Positions 12,501-23,403 of a stretch of DNA of 33,828 bases are shown in pieces. The stretch's first letter is position 1. Each line of letters opens with the position of its first letter. Location: the NCBI GenBank assembly GCA_003118195.1, contig BEXV01000490.1:147131-180958 (forward strand), in the 5' to 3' direction. Under the pieces are notes generated by a model that had not been told where the DNA came from, ran no database searches, and worked only from the letters and a program-made list of their open reading frames with translations. Source of the stretch: Hemicentrotus pulcherrimus. Lineage: Eukaryota; Echinodermata; Echinoidea; Camarodonta; Strongylocentrotidae. The position numbers and the translations under genes were made by a program.

Positions 12501-14216
12501 ATTTCTGTTAATATTCACTAACTTTGCTGTAATTACATTTATCCAAATCAAGTTTTGAAACAAATCATGACAAACTGGTTCATTGGTCATTTAGAAAGAT
12601 GCACAGGTGCTACAATTATGGGACTGTCAGACATTTTGAAGGCAGTAGTTTTGTGCATATATGTATTTTCACACTGCCCTAGAATATCACCTATAGACAT
12701 GATTTGTATTAAAGAACATTACAGAGTTACAGCCTTGAAATATTTACATCTTACAGTTCTCAAATTTCTCAAAAACATTTTATTGAATTGAAAAAGTCTG
12801 CTTCAGCTAAATTTCAAAATTAAGAACATGATTTTGTTTTGTCTTAGTGTGAGTATTATATACCACGTGTAAAGATTCTAGACCACTGGTACTGATTAAA
12901 AAACTACTGGCATGAAATTCCCAGTATAGCAAAAAAGATATTGCCTAGGAAGTTCTACTTGTGCAAACGATGCAAGCTAGGACACACTAGATGGATGCAC
13001 GCAGTAGATACATGCACTTCATATAGATTGTAAAATTCCCCACTTTTTCAAATCCCTTTTAACAGGACATTTTGTCAAAATATACCCTTTTTATACAATG
13101 AATACAGGGGATGTGGTATATAAAACAAATATTGATCGCTGAATTGTCGGGTCACGGTTTAAACTATAGCTCCTTGGCGATCTCAAGACAGCACTATGCC
13201 CCTCGACTTTGTCTCAGGGCACATTACAGTGTCATGATCATCTTGGGCTATAGTCTTAATTGTGCCTCTTAAAGCAGTCAATATTTGTGTAATGATATTC
13301 TCTATTTCTGTTTTGATACTATACAGTTTGTATGAATCTGACTTGTAAAAAAATGTTAATGTGGAAAAATAAACTTCAACTTCATTAAATGCTATGTTCT
13401 GACTTCTTAACCTTAAAAAGATTNAGATTAAAATAAAACTAACATGGTGCAAAGTTATTACAAATTTACTGCAAGCAAATTGTCTGTATCTTTCCAAGTA
13501 TGAAAGCACAATTTTTAAAAAAGTAACATACATTTAGGTGAAAGAAGGATGATGCATGTGGGTTTCTCACATGAAATCCATGAAAACAAAAGCGTAATGA
13601 AGTTATGTACATCTTTTCCATTCATTCATGTATACATCTCAAAGATGTATGCATAATACAGGCATATGATTATGGTGGTAGTAGTATGACAAGTATACAT
13701 GTGCCTCCCACATATAGATGAATAACAAGTCAGTTTTCATGGAGCATTCATCTTATGAGATTTGTTGATCAATTTACATGGAAACAAGACAACTATAGTT
13801 GACTGTTTGCTCAAATATGGTTGTTCATATATCATGAGTAGCATTCGTCAAAAGCAAGATAGAGTTGATTTTTGTTTACAGATTTGTACAGGCATTATAT
13901 GCTTGATCTATGTTTCTTATCTATACAACAGAGTCAACATGAATATGTCTGTTAGTATTACAGTGTAATATGCATGAACATGCGATCAAACATTCATAAA
14001 TGTGTTGCATTCATAATATACAGTTGTTAAAATGTATCGCACATATTGTAGAGTTTGACCAGTACATCCTTTGAAAGTACAATCAAATTGCAAGAGTACA
14101 TGTACAAAGTGTATGTTTTTTTTTCATTTTCTTTTGTAATAAACTTGTTAAGACTATATGCACCATGCTCATGCAAGTGACAGAATACATGATAATTGAT
14201 ATGTATATTAGCTTTT
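9521..14216. other. Long AT-rich non-coding interval, no gene recognised
   Basis: No coding exon can be supported in this interval; the open frames are short and lack domains. On the minus strand AATAAA occurs opposite 12166-12171, so part of it could be a very long 3' UTR of the zinc-finger gene, which ends at 17514, but this is speculation. One N lies at 13424. Confidence 0.4.
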
Positions 14217-14374
14217 CAGGCCCCCGTTCAGATATGGTGCAGCAAAACCATGACGATGTAAAGTGTAATACGCTTCACACACGTCCTTCATTGTGCGCAA
14301 TTGCAATTCATTTACACATACAAAATGCAGCGGCTTTTTTTGCTGCAATTTACAGTACCATATCCGAACGAGCC
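14217..14374. mobile_element. Foldback MITE candidate
   Basis: CGTTCAGATATGGTGC (14225-14240) is the inverted partner of GTACCATATCCGAACG (14355-14370) with two mismatches. The pairing extends imperfectly outward (AGGC on each arm) and inward (GCAGCAAAA against TTTTTTTGCTGC). The result is a hairpin of about 158 bp. No coding capacity and no clear target duplication are seen. Confidence 0.5.
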
Positions 14375-15399
14375 TATATTAAATGATTTGTTGATATATC
14401 TGGATGAAAAACAAGAGTACATATGAGTAGATAGATGTATGATACTTGATAATATTTGAATCACAAGGATCTCCTCACATACAAAATTAATTGTAAACCT
14501 ATATAAGGTAGTCAAAAGCAATATATCAATAGAATATTTGTAGAGGATAATCAATATGCTACAAATTGGATGACCAAGCATTGCATATTGAAACTACTGC
14601 CTGCAGAAGCTACTAGGTTGTAAAGTTGGGCCTATGAAAAACCAATCTACATGATTTAAATTATTCTGCAAATTATATATCAAAGTCAAATGGACAACTG
14701 AACCATCCTTTATCCAGTATCATATAAATTGTATGACTGTATTTGTATTCTTACGATTTATACATGATGTGCTATATTTTCTACTTCTCTATTCCAATGT
14801 ATAATGAATTAACATAAAACTTGCAAGCTCAAATGCAACATGCTAAAAACAATAACAAAAGATAAAAAGAGGCATTTAGTGGCAAACACATAAGCTAGAT
14901 CACTTCATGATTACACCACCTGTAGCATCTATAGTACACCCAGAACTGACTCTTTCATTCCCCAATACTCTTAATAAAGTTTTTAATAAAGAATTTATTT
15001 TGCACGACATTGATCTTTTCCCCTTTGCCAGAAATTATATAACTTTTCATTATACATACATTATGTAGTTGTTGTGTCTTCATAACTCCCTATGGAAATT
15101 TTTTTTCTTCTTCTGTATTTAAATAAATTTCAGTAAGGTGCCAACACTTTCAAAACCAAGTGTCAGTTCCTTTAAACCATCATAATTTGAGATAAATGCA
15201 TTCAACAGCATTATTGCAGGTTTCAATAGAATGACCACTGACCAAGAACTTATAGACTGACATGATTGATGGTTTCTAGAAAACGGCCCAAGGTGTCAAA
15301 CCTGCACACCTAGATTCTGTTGATTTGTAAAACAGAGTAGGTAATCAATGATTTTGTTCCTATTGATTTTAATGGTGGGAAAAGAAAGGGACTTTACTG
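14375..15399. other. Non-coding stretch, nothing firm
   Basis: No exon is recognised. TTTCTAGAAAACGGCCC near 15272 resembles the right terminus of the DNA transposon at 23951-24977, but no partner end was found nearby. Confidence 0.4.
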
Positions 15400-15652
15400 T
15401 TAAAAGGGAAAGACCACCCTGATATTTAGCTGTATTAATAAAAGCAAAAGAAAAAGAGAAACAAATAAATGAAAGTTTGACCTTGCAAGATACATCACAG
15501 ATATGCCAATTTGTGTTTGATTGATCGCCTCTTCAAAAATTCTTAACTTTCTTATTTTTAATCAGATTTTGCTCAAACTTTCACTGACCCATTTCTCCAA
15601 AATTTCTTCTTCTTTTAAAACCAAATTTATACCAGGGAGCCCTTCCCCTTCC
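15400..15652. mobile_element. TTAA-type foldback MITE
   Basis: The left end is TTAA followed by AAGGGAAAGACCACCCTGA. The right end, read on the other strand near 15652, is GGAAGGGGAAGGGCTCCCTG, and both arms then run through A/G-rich sequence of similar composition. Further in, GAAAGTTTGA (15471-15480) is exactly inverted at 15573-15582. The whole makes an imperfect hairpin of about 250 bp with no coding sequence. The right TTAA is not preserved. A related half copy starts at 399. Confidence 0.5.
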
Positions 15653-17513
15653 ACCATCTATCTCATCATCACACAGTATTCAAAAGCAAAGTCCATACTG
15701 CAACGATCACATTCCAAAATGATCACCTACATAATATAATAGTACAAGTACGTACAGCATTCATCATGTATTGCTTAATTGTTCTAAGGCTACAGTTATT
15801 TGAAAGAATATTACATTTCTAACAAGGCTAGACCATCACAATATACTAAAGTTAAAGTTGAATTGCGATTGAAAGGAAAAAAATAATGAACACAAAAATT
15901 TAGCACCATGTTACCACCATACATATCAATGTAAAACTGATTTACAATCCAATTTAAGACACAATTTGATCAATGACAAGATTATATAATCATTCATGAA
16001 TCTGCTCTTACACAAATACCCTAAGATGCATGCTTTTCTACTTTATGAATAATCAAGTTGAAATTCCATTTGATAATGCTTGGTTTGCCACATACTTTTG
16101 TGTGTTTTTCAACGAAAATCAGCATATATATTTGGGGGGGGGGGGGTAATATCTGCATAAGAAACATGCACACTAGACATACACTTTAAGATGTTGTATA
16201 AGTGCACACATGCCTAAATGCTGTGTCCTATTCACACACGAGGCATAGATACAGGTTCCATACCCAACTTTGTATGGCTACATGACTTTTCTGTACAATG
16301 TATGTGTCTTAACAGCCAAAGAGTCATACAATGTACATCCAATCAATATTTTAAGCACCATACATGTGTTTATATATATATATATTTGTATGGTGTATCA
16401 GTTTTGCAGTTTTGGAAAGCATGTGAAAGCTCATATAAAAGAGCAGGCGGAGCTAATAAACCACACAATGTAGAGGCTCACGCTAGCTGACATGACAGTC
16501 TTAAAGGGACATATTGTGTAATAGCTTTACTTCAAATATTATAGATTCTTGACATAAATTTGGCAATATGTTACAAAAGGGTTCCAGTGGATGCATCGGT
16601 ATACATGTACATCATCCCAATACACCTTTTATCATTTAAGTGTGTATATTCCTCAAAAGAGCAAGGTTGCTATTAGGGAAGGAACACAGCCTACATGTAT
16701 GTCACAGCCATTACTTCAACGTAATTTTTATGTGTGAAAAAAAAAGAACAAAAAGATTGCAAATTTTGCATCCCCAAAATTTGTAGCATGGAATTTCATC
16801 ATGTAGCAAGATTGTCTGTACAATTGGACAAAATGTTTCCAATTTGATGCTCGTATCATTGAGTAAGTTGTATGTAACCAAGTTCACATCACATGCACTA
16901 AGATGCATATCAGTATATATAACATGAATCGCACTATTTGTCACCATTATGAACATACATGTTCATGTACTCCAAAAGGTTCTGAAGATCACTTGATGTG
17001 TTCTACTATGTACAGGCAAGATTTCAGCAGGAATAAAATACGAATAAAACGTATGTGCTAGTACCAAAATTAAAATTTGAAACATATATCGACTTCAGGA
17101 TTTATCACCATGAACAAAAACCTTCTGAATGCCATCGTTATCTTTTGACCCCATGAATTTTAGAAGCACTGTGCATTACATCATCTTCTTCTTCTTCCTT
17201 TTGAGTACAGACCTCTTTACAGAGTATTATCGTACTATACTGGGGGTGTGTGCAGGTGGACCACTACACCGGGGTTTAAGATTATAAGGTGATGCTTCAA
17301 GTCAATGTTAAAATAGTGCATTATATTTAAGACCGAAAGATGAAGATTGAAAAGCCTTAAGTCGATGTTTAAAAAATGGAGCTGATTTTTTGTTGCATTT
17401 GCCATAGACAATGCTACACAAGGACATTAATAGAATACATTATGAATCTGCATGAACATATTAAGAAATAGACATAATAAATAGATATGAAAAAATTGGC
17501 TAGTAAAGATACG
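15653..17513 (-). other. Probable 3' UTR/flank of the zinc-finger gene
   Basis: AT-rich DNA directly after the stop codon of the minus-strand zinc-finger gene. It holds a 13-base G run near 16134, a short TA repeat near 16370, and no supportable exon. No polyadenylation signal stands out close to the stop. Confidence 0.35.
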
Positions 17514-19302
17514 TTAGTAATGCCCATAATCCAGAGTGGGCATCATGTTATACAGCTGAGCAGGATCTAATGTATGCATTAACTCTCTTTCACTTGGCAC
17601 TGATGGCTTTGGCTGTGCAGGTGGCTGCTGGGATATAGGAGGACTTACAGCAACAACAGCCTGGGCACTTCTTGTTGACTTGGACCGTGAACGACTTGAA
17701 GATGGGGGTTTACCACCCGTCCCTTGCCATAGGTCAACCCCATGCTCCTTCTTCTTGTGATTCTTCAGGCTGACATTATGGGTGAAAGAACGGTCGCAGA
17801 AGTTACAGCGGTAAGGTTTCTCACCCGTGTGCTGCCTGCGATGGGCAAGCATGTTATGGAACTGGGTGAAGCCACGCCCACAATCAGGGCACACATGGGG
17901 CTTTACTTTACGATGGACCAGTTCATGCTTCTCCAGCCCATGGGCCGAGAGGAATTTCTTACCACATATCTTACAGTCAAAGTCCCGGACTCCTGTGTGG
18001 CAGCGCATGTGAGAGTTCAAGCTGCACTTGAAGCGGTAGGCTTTGCCACAGATCTCACAGATGTGCTTGAGGACCTCTCCCATTCTCTTCGCCTGGTGAA
18101 CTCGGACATGAGCCCTGAAAGCCTCTTTAGTAAACATCTTGCCACATTCTTGGCAAAGACGACGTTCTGCATGGACAGCAAAATGGAAGTTCTTCTGACC
18201 GGGTCGAAAGCGAATGTAGTCATCACACTGCGGACAGTGAACAAATGTGACAGCCCACCTGTCTATTTCCTCCCACTCCTTAGAAGGTTTTGTTTTCTTT
18301 CTCTTCTTTTTTTTCCCAGTCTTATCTTCATCTCTCTTCTGTTCTTCATCACCTTCTTGCTCATTGGTCTCATCTTCAGCCTCTTTGCTGCCTTCATTTG
18401 ACCTTGTTTCAGTCTCAGGTGGAGGTTCACTTACTTCTCTTTCTTCATTCTCTCCTTCATCACCCTTCTCCATCCTTTCCTGTGACACACCCTCATGATC
18501 CCGGTTTGTATTCTCCTCACTGTGTCTCATACTCATATCAACATAGGTGTTATCTTGGGAGGGGGCATGGTCAATCCCCACCATACTACCCCCTGGTATG
18601 TTGTAACCTTCCCCATGCTGCTCCTGTCTATGACCACCTCCTTCTCCTCCATCAATACCTATTTGCATGTTCTGTCCAAGCGATGTAATAACAGGTGGGT
18701 ACTGTCCCCCACTCTTACCCCACTCTCGCCCATCCTCATAATGCTTTCGGTACGCAGGGATGGCATCATACCCCCGATTATGTCCCCAGGACTGCTCCCC
18801 ATGCATGATCTGACCCGAGGCCAAAGGTCTACTGTACATGTTTCCTTGCATTTTACCCCACTCATTTGTATAGCTCTCGTGAAGATGCCTCTTAAAGGGT
18901 GGCATCATCTCAAAGCGTCTTGGGTCCATCATATCTGGACCATAAGCCATTGTCCGATACATCTCGCTCTCTGCCAGTCTGCGCTGTTCACTCTCCTGCA
19001 TAGATGTATGTTGGTCAGGCAGATGGCCCAGGTCTTCGTATTGCTTCTCAGAGTCCTGGTACTGCTTCTCTGAACCATGAAAGTGTTTCCCCGCCTCCTG
19101 CCCATCATTTGAATTCTCCTCTCCAGCAGGATTATGATTGTCCGGTTCCTTTGGTTTCAGATATTCAGAAGTATGAGTTGATTCAAGGTGGGACTTGAAG
19201 GCAGTGATTCCATCAAAGCGTAGGCAACAGATCTTGCATTCATAGCGTCTTGGAAGAGCATTCCAGTCAAGGTTTTTTAAAGTACTCATCAGAGATGGTC
19301 TC
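17514..19302 (-). CDS. C2H2 zinc-finger protein, exon 5 (finger array, stop)
   Basis: This is the last coding exon of a gene whose five exons join in phase to give about 1125 residues, assuming the ATG at 23389. The acceptor TTTTTCAG precedes 19302, and the first base completes a codon split with exon 4. Counting from the ATG at 19289: a lone C2H2 finger starts at 18 (CKIC ... H-x4-H). A low-complexity Glu/Gly/Asp/Met-rich region follows, then a lysine-rich nuclear signal (KKKKRKKTK, 326-334). A cluster of six fingers spans about 352-516. The first two are irregular (13- and 11-residue spacing between the CxxC and the first His); the last four are canonical, with one TGEKPYR linker. A Ser/Pro-rich tail ends at the stop. 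Canonical linked fingers imply sequence-specific DNA binding in the nucleus. I cannot name an orthologue. The long antisense open frames are shadows. Confidence 0.9.
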
Positions 19303-19336
19303 CTGAAAAATAAAAGGAGAAGAAAAAGAGCAGTGA

Positions 19337-19384
19337 AAATAACTTGCTTAGGAAATAACTTGCTTAGGAAATAACTTGCTTAGG
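19337..19384. repeat. 16-bp intronic tandem repeat, three copies
   Basis: The unit aaataacttgcttagg is repeated exactly at 19337, 19353 and 19369, followed by a partial copy. It lies in the intron 35 bp from the exon 5 acceptor side. Confidence 0.9.
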
Positions 19385-19781
19385 AAATTCCATACTATTA
19401 CCACATCCTGTGAATATGACTGCATAGTTTAAGTTAATATAAATATTGTCAGGTTTATTTTTCAATTGCATCAATACAATCAAACCATCATCAGAACTAT
19501 TCATTCCACAAGACCCTAAACAGACTGAACATGTTCCCACAAACTGTATTACATCGAATTTCACATCAATTAAATTACAATCACTACATAGAAATTGGTT
19601 TTATACAATAATGTACCAAATTCATAAAATCCCCTGGTTTTCTGTGAACAAGAAAAATTTGATAAGTTATCAATAAATTGATTAGAGAAAAAGGTATGCT
19701 GGGTTGCATTTTAGAACATCCTTCAACATGTGAAACACTAATTACACTATCAAAATCAAAGACCAAAGATTTCCCACTCAC

Positions 19782-20044
19782 CTTCCTCCTCTGTGTATCC
19801 TAGGAGCTTTATTCTTCTTGTTAGTCTTGATGGCTACTAGCTTTGGTTTAGGTTTACGTCCCCTTCTCCTCTCCTGTACTAGGGGCACCTCTCCATCTTC
19901 TTGGCCTCCTTTTTTCTGAGGTTTGGGTGATCTCTTGGGCTGACGTGGTAGCTTGGTGGTCTTAGATTGTCTGGGGCTGGAGTTCACATCCATCAACTTC
20001 CGTGGTCTCTGAGACTTCCTCTTGTTTCTTACTGGATTCGATGG
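19782..20044 (-). CDS. Zinc-finger gene exon 4 (basic, AT-hook-like)
   Basis: The acceptor TTTGATAG ends at 20045 and the donor GTGAGT starts at 19781. The 263-bp exon starts on a codon boundary and leaves two bases, which the first base of exon 5 completes as Arg. The 87 codons are strongly basic and proline-rich (PRQPKRSPKPQKK). They include RRRGRKPKPK, which resembles an AT-hook core (RGRKP) that would bind the minor groove of AT-rich DNA. The AT-hook reading rests on a short motif and is inference. Confidence 0.85.
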
Positions 20045-20337
20045 CTATCAAAGAAAATCAAGAAAGTAATAACTGGATTTAAAATAACTTTAATATTTAC
20101 AATGAATATATTAGAGTGGAATGCAGCATGCAGCAGTTGCAAATGCATTGCAGAAATTGTCCAGAGCTGAAAAAAATTTCTTCAGTACATCCAACATTTA
20201 ATGCTAAAATGAAGATGATTCATTCCTTGAATATGCTTATAGAAGTACATATTTGAGCAAGGCTACTCAAAATCCCTTGAAAATATTTTATAACATTGTC
20301 ATATTTATTTAAAAAACAGACTTACCTCCTACTTTGG

Positions 20338-20370
20338 AATGTATTATAACACATTAGATTATAATACATT
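20338..20370. repeat. 12-bp perfect inverted repeat (intronic hairpin)
   Basis: AATGTATTATAA (20338-20349) and its exact reverse complement TTATAATACATT (20359-20370) flank a 9-base spacer. The same hairpin recurs 416 bases later in the duplicate copy. It has no known function; it may be the core of an old element. Confidence 0.8.
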
Positions 20371-20606
20371 AAGGTAAAATTTTTATTGTGCCATATACAA
20401 TTTCATTTACCATAACACCCTAAAATTTGTAAAATGCCCTTTCTTTGGAATGGAGGAAGCAAATATGATTTTGTGGGAGTTATAAAGTCACCCTCTAAGA
20501 CGCCCCTAACTGGGTGACTGCATTATAGGGTCGGCATCTTGCTGGCCACAATACTCCATTTTGATTCACATCACCATAAATGTCACTTACTGTCATCAAG
20601 ACCTAC

Positions 20607-20726
20607 CTTATACGCTCCAAAGCCTTCGTGCTCATGAGATGGATCATAGTCGTAGTCATCCTTCTCTTCAACAGGATCACCAAATTCATCAAATTCATCA
20701 TCAAGATATCCATCTGCCCATTCTTC
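20607..20726 (-). pseudogene. Truncated duplicate of zinc-finger gene exon 3
   Basis: This is an exact copy of the 3' part of exon 3 with its donor, cut off at the N at 20727. It lacks the acceptor and the exon's 5' half, so it cannot be spliced in as a normal exon. It is best explained as an assembly duplicate, not a genomic pseudogene. Confidence 0.75.
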
Positions 20727-21022
20727 NAAAAACAGACTTACCTCCTACTTTGGAATGTATTATAACACATTAGATTATAATACATTAAGGTAAAATTTTT
20801 ATTGTGCCATATACAATTTCATTTACCATAACACCCTAAAATTTGTAAAATGCCCTTTCTTTGGAATGGAGGAAGCAAATATGATTTTGTGGGAGTTATA
20901 AAGTCACCCTCTAAGACGCCCCTAACTGGGAGACTGCATTATAGGGTCGGCATCTTGCTGGCCACAATACTCCATTTTGATTCACATCACCATAAATGTC
21001 ACTTACTGTCATCAAGACCTAC

Positions 21023-21281
21023 CTTATACGCTCCAAAGCCTTCGTGCTCATGAGATGGATCATAGTCGTAGTCATCCTTCTCTTCAACAGGATCACCAAA
21101 TTCATCAAATTCATCATCAAGATATCCATCTGCCCATTCTTCAGGTTCATCAACAACTTTCACTTGCTTGGGTTTCTTGGACTTCCGTTCATGTTTATGG
21201 CCGTCTTTCTTCTTGCGTTTTTGACCTTTTTTGACGTCTCGTTTGGGAGAAATGAACTGCTGGAAATAAGTTCTGTCCATG
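21023..21281 (-). CDS. Zinc-finger gene exon 3
   Basis: The acceptor TTTGCAG precedes 21281 and the donor GTAGGT starts at 21022. The first base C completes a His codon split with exon 2, and 86 whole codons follow. The sequence starts MDRTYFQQFISPKRD, then has a lysine-rich block (KKGQKRKKKDGHKHERKSKK) and an acidic aromatic block (EEWADGYLDDEFDEFGD, then DDYDYDPSHEHEG). The alternation of basic and acidic segments suggests a disordered linker with nuclear signals. The in-frame ATG one base after the acceptor is probably internal. Confidence 0.85.
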
Positions 21282-21573
21282 CTGCAAAGATAGCAGAAAT
21301 AGGGGGAAGAAATATCATATGATTAATGAGAACCATATACATGTACAATGTACATGTATAATATCTTCATGTATTACAAACAAACTGTTGGTCTATCACA
21401 ATATCTTGTTTATAAAGTATCAAAGGTATTCAATCAATTTGACCTTTGATCAAACAGTATTCATTTGCATTAACACTAAAAGCAAAACTAACCTTTTTCC
21501 TTATGGGGTCTGAATTGAGAGTTTTAGAGGATGTATGCATGGGATCTGTGTTTAAAGTGTAAGTTTGGTAGTC

Positions 21574-21708
21574 CAGGCCCTGTCTTATAAAGAGTCAATA
21601 TCAATCGCAACTATGTACATAAGTGATAGAAGACTGCAAACTTACAATTGATAAGAGGAATTGCGATTGATTTGGATCAATTGCAACTCTTTGAAGGACG
21701 GGCCCCTG
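21574..21708. mobile_element. Small MITE in intron 2
   Basis: The left end CAGGCCCTGTCTTATAAAGA, followed by CAATATCAATCGCAACT, is mirrored at the right end, which reads CAGGGGCCCGTCCTTCAAAG and then AGTTGCAATTGATCC on the other strand. The terminal inverted repeats are about 35-40 bp and imperfect, and the element is about 135 bp with no coding capacity. It lies between exons 2 and 3 in the zinc-finger gene. Confidence 0.6.
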
Positions 21709-21912
21709 AGTTCAATATAGGGACCCAAGTATACTCATTATCTGTTAGTATCAAGCCCTACACTAAGAAAGTGACTGATAACAGCATCAATATCACCTTC
21801 ACAAATACAACTTGTCGGTTTGGAGTAATAAGGTTTAATATTAAACCCTATACTCTTACACTGAACTAGCACCCTTCTTGTTCCAAACAGACAAACAGGA
21901 TAATACACTCAC

Positions 21913-22643
21913 TGGTCCATCATGATCTTGGCTAGGTCCCTGTCTGCTTTGACCCCTAAGCTCTCCTTCCATGCATCCCATCGTCCAAGCTGCTTGCCAA
22001 TCCTCATAACACGCATCTTCACTTTGCCTGGTTTGGCTTTCACAATAGGAGGCAGGGCATAGTGTTCCTGCTGTGACTTGGGGGAGGTGCTCCGAGTTCT
22101 TAGGCGCAGTTTGATTGACACTGGCCTTTCTATTATCTTGCCTTCATCGCTAGGCTTTGGTTGTGGTGCTGCCATGAGGAGGTCACTTGTTTGCTCTACA
22201 GAGGACTGCTTCAGACGTTCCTGTTCCTTTCTTCGCAGTTGGTTTTGTGCACCATATCTGTGGAGATCTGACAAGAGGTGACCGCGTTGTTTGGCCTGGA
22301 AGCGCAGACCCTGGATGTCGTGCTCGATCTTGGCAACAAGCTTTTGCGTCTCCTTTATTCTATCTTCTTCATCGTCCTCATCCTCTCCTTCATCATACTC
22401 ATCATCTTCCTCTTCAAAACCCCTTTGGGTCATCTCTCTAGGATTGCCCTCAAGATCATTATCATCATTGTGAGTTGTGTGACTTTCTTCATGAATCCCA
22501 ACATCCTCATTACCCTCTCTACCTCTAGCATCTATGTGTTCACTCAGTTCAAAGTTTGGTCGTCCTCTTGGTGAATGCTGTTCTTCACTCTCAGATTCAA
22601 AAGAATGGCCGCCTCTGCTCTGAGCGTGATCACGTGTCAAAAC
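21913..22643 (-). CDS. Zinc-finger gene exon 2
   Basis: The acceptor TTTATTCCAG precedes 22643 and the donor GTGAGT starts at 21912. The exon starts on a codon boundary with VLTRDHAQSRGG and ends with two bases (CA) that exon 3 completes as His. It encodes an acidic stretch (EEEDDEYDEGEDEDDEED), then a probable coiled-coil or long helix from RIKETQKLVAKIEHD to RKEQERLKQ. A basic stretch follows, and the exon ends in GRWDAWKESLGVKADRDLAK. That last motif (W, LG, D, LA, then a hydrophobic patch) resembles a short helical module found ahead of the fingers in many deuterostome C2H2 proteins; this is recalled, not checked. Confidence 0.85.
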
Positions 22644-23053
22644 CTGGAATAAATCCACACCAGACGGATATAAATACTCTCAGGATTGTTCATAGCTTTA
22701 GTCTTTCAAAAAATGAAGTCTGCCAATTATCAGATTACAGAAAACAGATTTTAATTGAGATATTTGAAAGAATACCATGCCACAATTACAGCAAGTAAAT
22801 AATATAAAGGAACTTCATTTTTTAACTTTAATGTTGTCCTAACTGCAAGTGGTTAAAAAGGAATTTCCTCTCAATCAAAATCATAATTGAAAAGCTTTCT
22901 TGTTAATTAAATTAAGCCATGTATCATCTACCACTAAAATGTATGTCATACACCAATCTATGTTCATCACTAAATGAAGCAAGGAGAAAGAGGTAGGGCA
23001 ATCTTGAAACAGTTGATAATAGATTAACCAGTAAATTTTAATACTACTCTTAC

Positions 23054-23403
23054 TTCTCTGTCTAAATGATCATCCTCATTTTCTTCTTCATCATCATCAG
23101 CCTCGTCTCCAGATGATAAAAGAGATGAAACAGGCGAGCTGATTTCCTCCTCTTCCTCGTTCAACTTTTCATATTCCTCGTTTCCCCTCTCTTCTATTTC
23201 CTCCTCCTCATCTTCCTCTTCTTCTTTCACTTCTAACTTGTCATCATAACCTCCATTTGGTTGCAGGACGGCTGTGGATTCGCTCCCGTCTTTCCATGGC
23301 TGCTGCTGACCTGAGAGGTCAAAGGGATGCCCAGGGTCATGGTACTCGTCTGGTGATCCGATACTCAGCACTTCGGGAGGAGTGTTCATCCTGCTGCTGC
23401 ACA
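23054..23403 (-). CDS. Zinc-finger gene exon 1 (first seen), PxDLS motif
   Basis: The acceptor ATTTTCAG precedes 23403 and the donor GTAAGA starts at 23053. The likely start is the ATG at 23389 (MNTPPEVLSIGS), 14 bases into the exon. The frame is open to the acceptor, so an upstream coding exon is possible. Residues 22-26 read PFDLS, an exact PxDLS core for binding CtBP. A very glutamate-rich segment follows (KEEEEDEEEEIEE, then NEEEEEISSP), with possible casein-kinase-type serines (SSGDEADDDEEE). The exon ends on a codon boundary and joins exon 2 in phase. With the fingers of exon 5, this suggests a repressor that recruits CtBP, which is inference. Confidence 0.75.

Larger units (their letters stand above)
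20312..21142. repeat. 415-bp tandem duplication split by one N (likely assembly overlap)
   Basis: Positions 20312-20726 and 20728-21142 line up at a constant offset of 416. The one difference I found is T at 20515 against A at 20931. A single N at 20727 lies exactly between the copies. That is what two overlapping contig ends produce when placed side by side without merging, or two alleles of one locus. The duplicated stretch contains part of exon 3 and its donor. Confidence 0.9.

Noticed and set aside
15268..15292. Second copy of the 23951 DNA transposon
   Set aside because: Only one end-like sequence (TTTCTAGAAAACGGCCC) was seen, with mismatches and no partner within reach.
17742..18401. 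219-codon + strand open frame
   Set aside because: It is antisense to the zinc-finger array; the real frame is on the minus strand with clear C2H2 motifs.
20607..20726. A genuine duplicated exon 3
   Set aside because: The copy is cut exactly at an N and matches its partner at a constant offset; contig overlap is simpler than a biological duplication.
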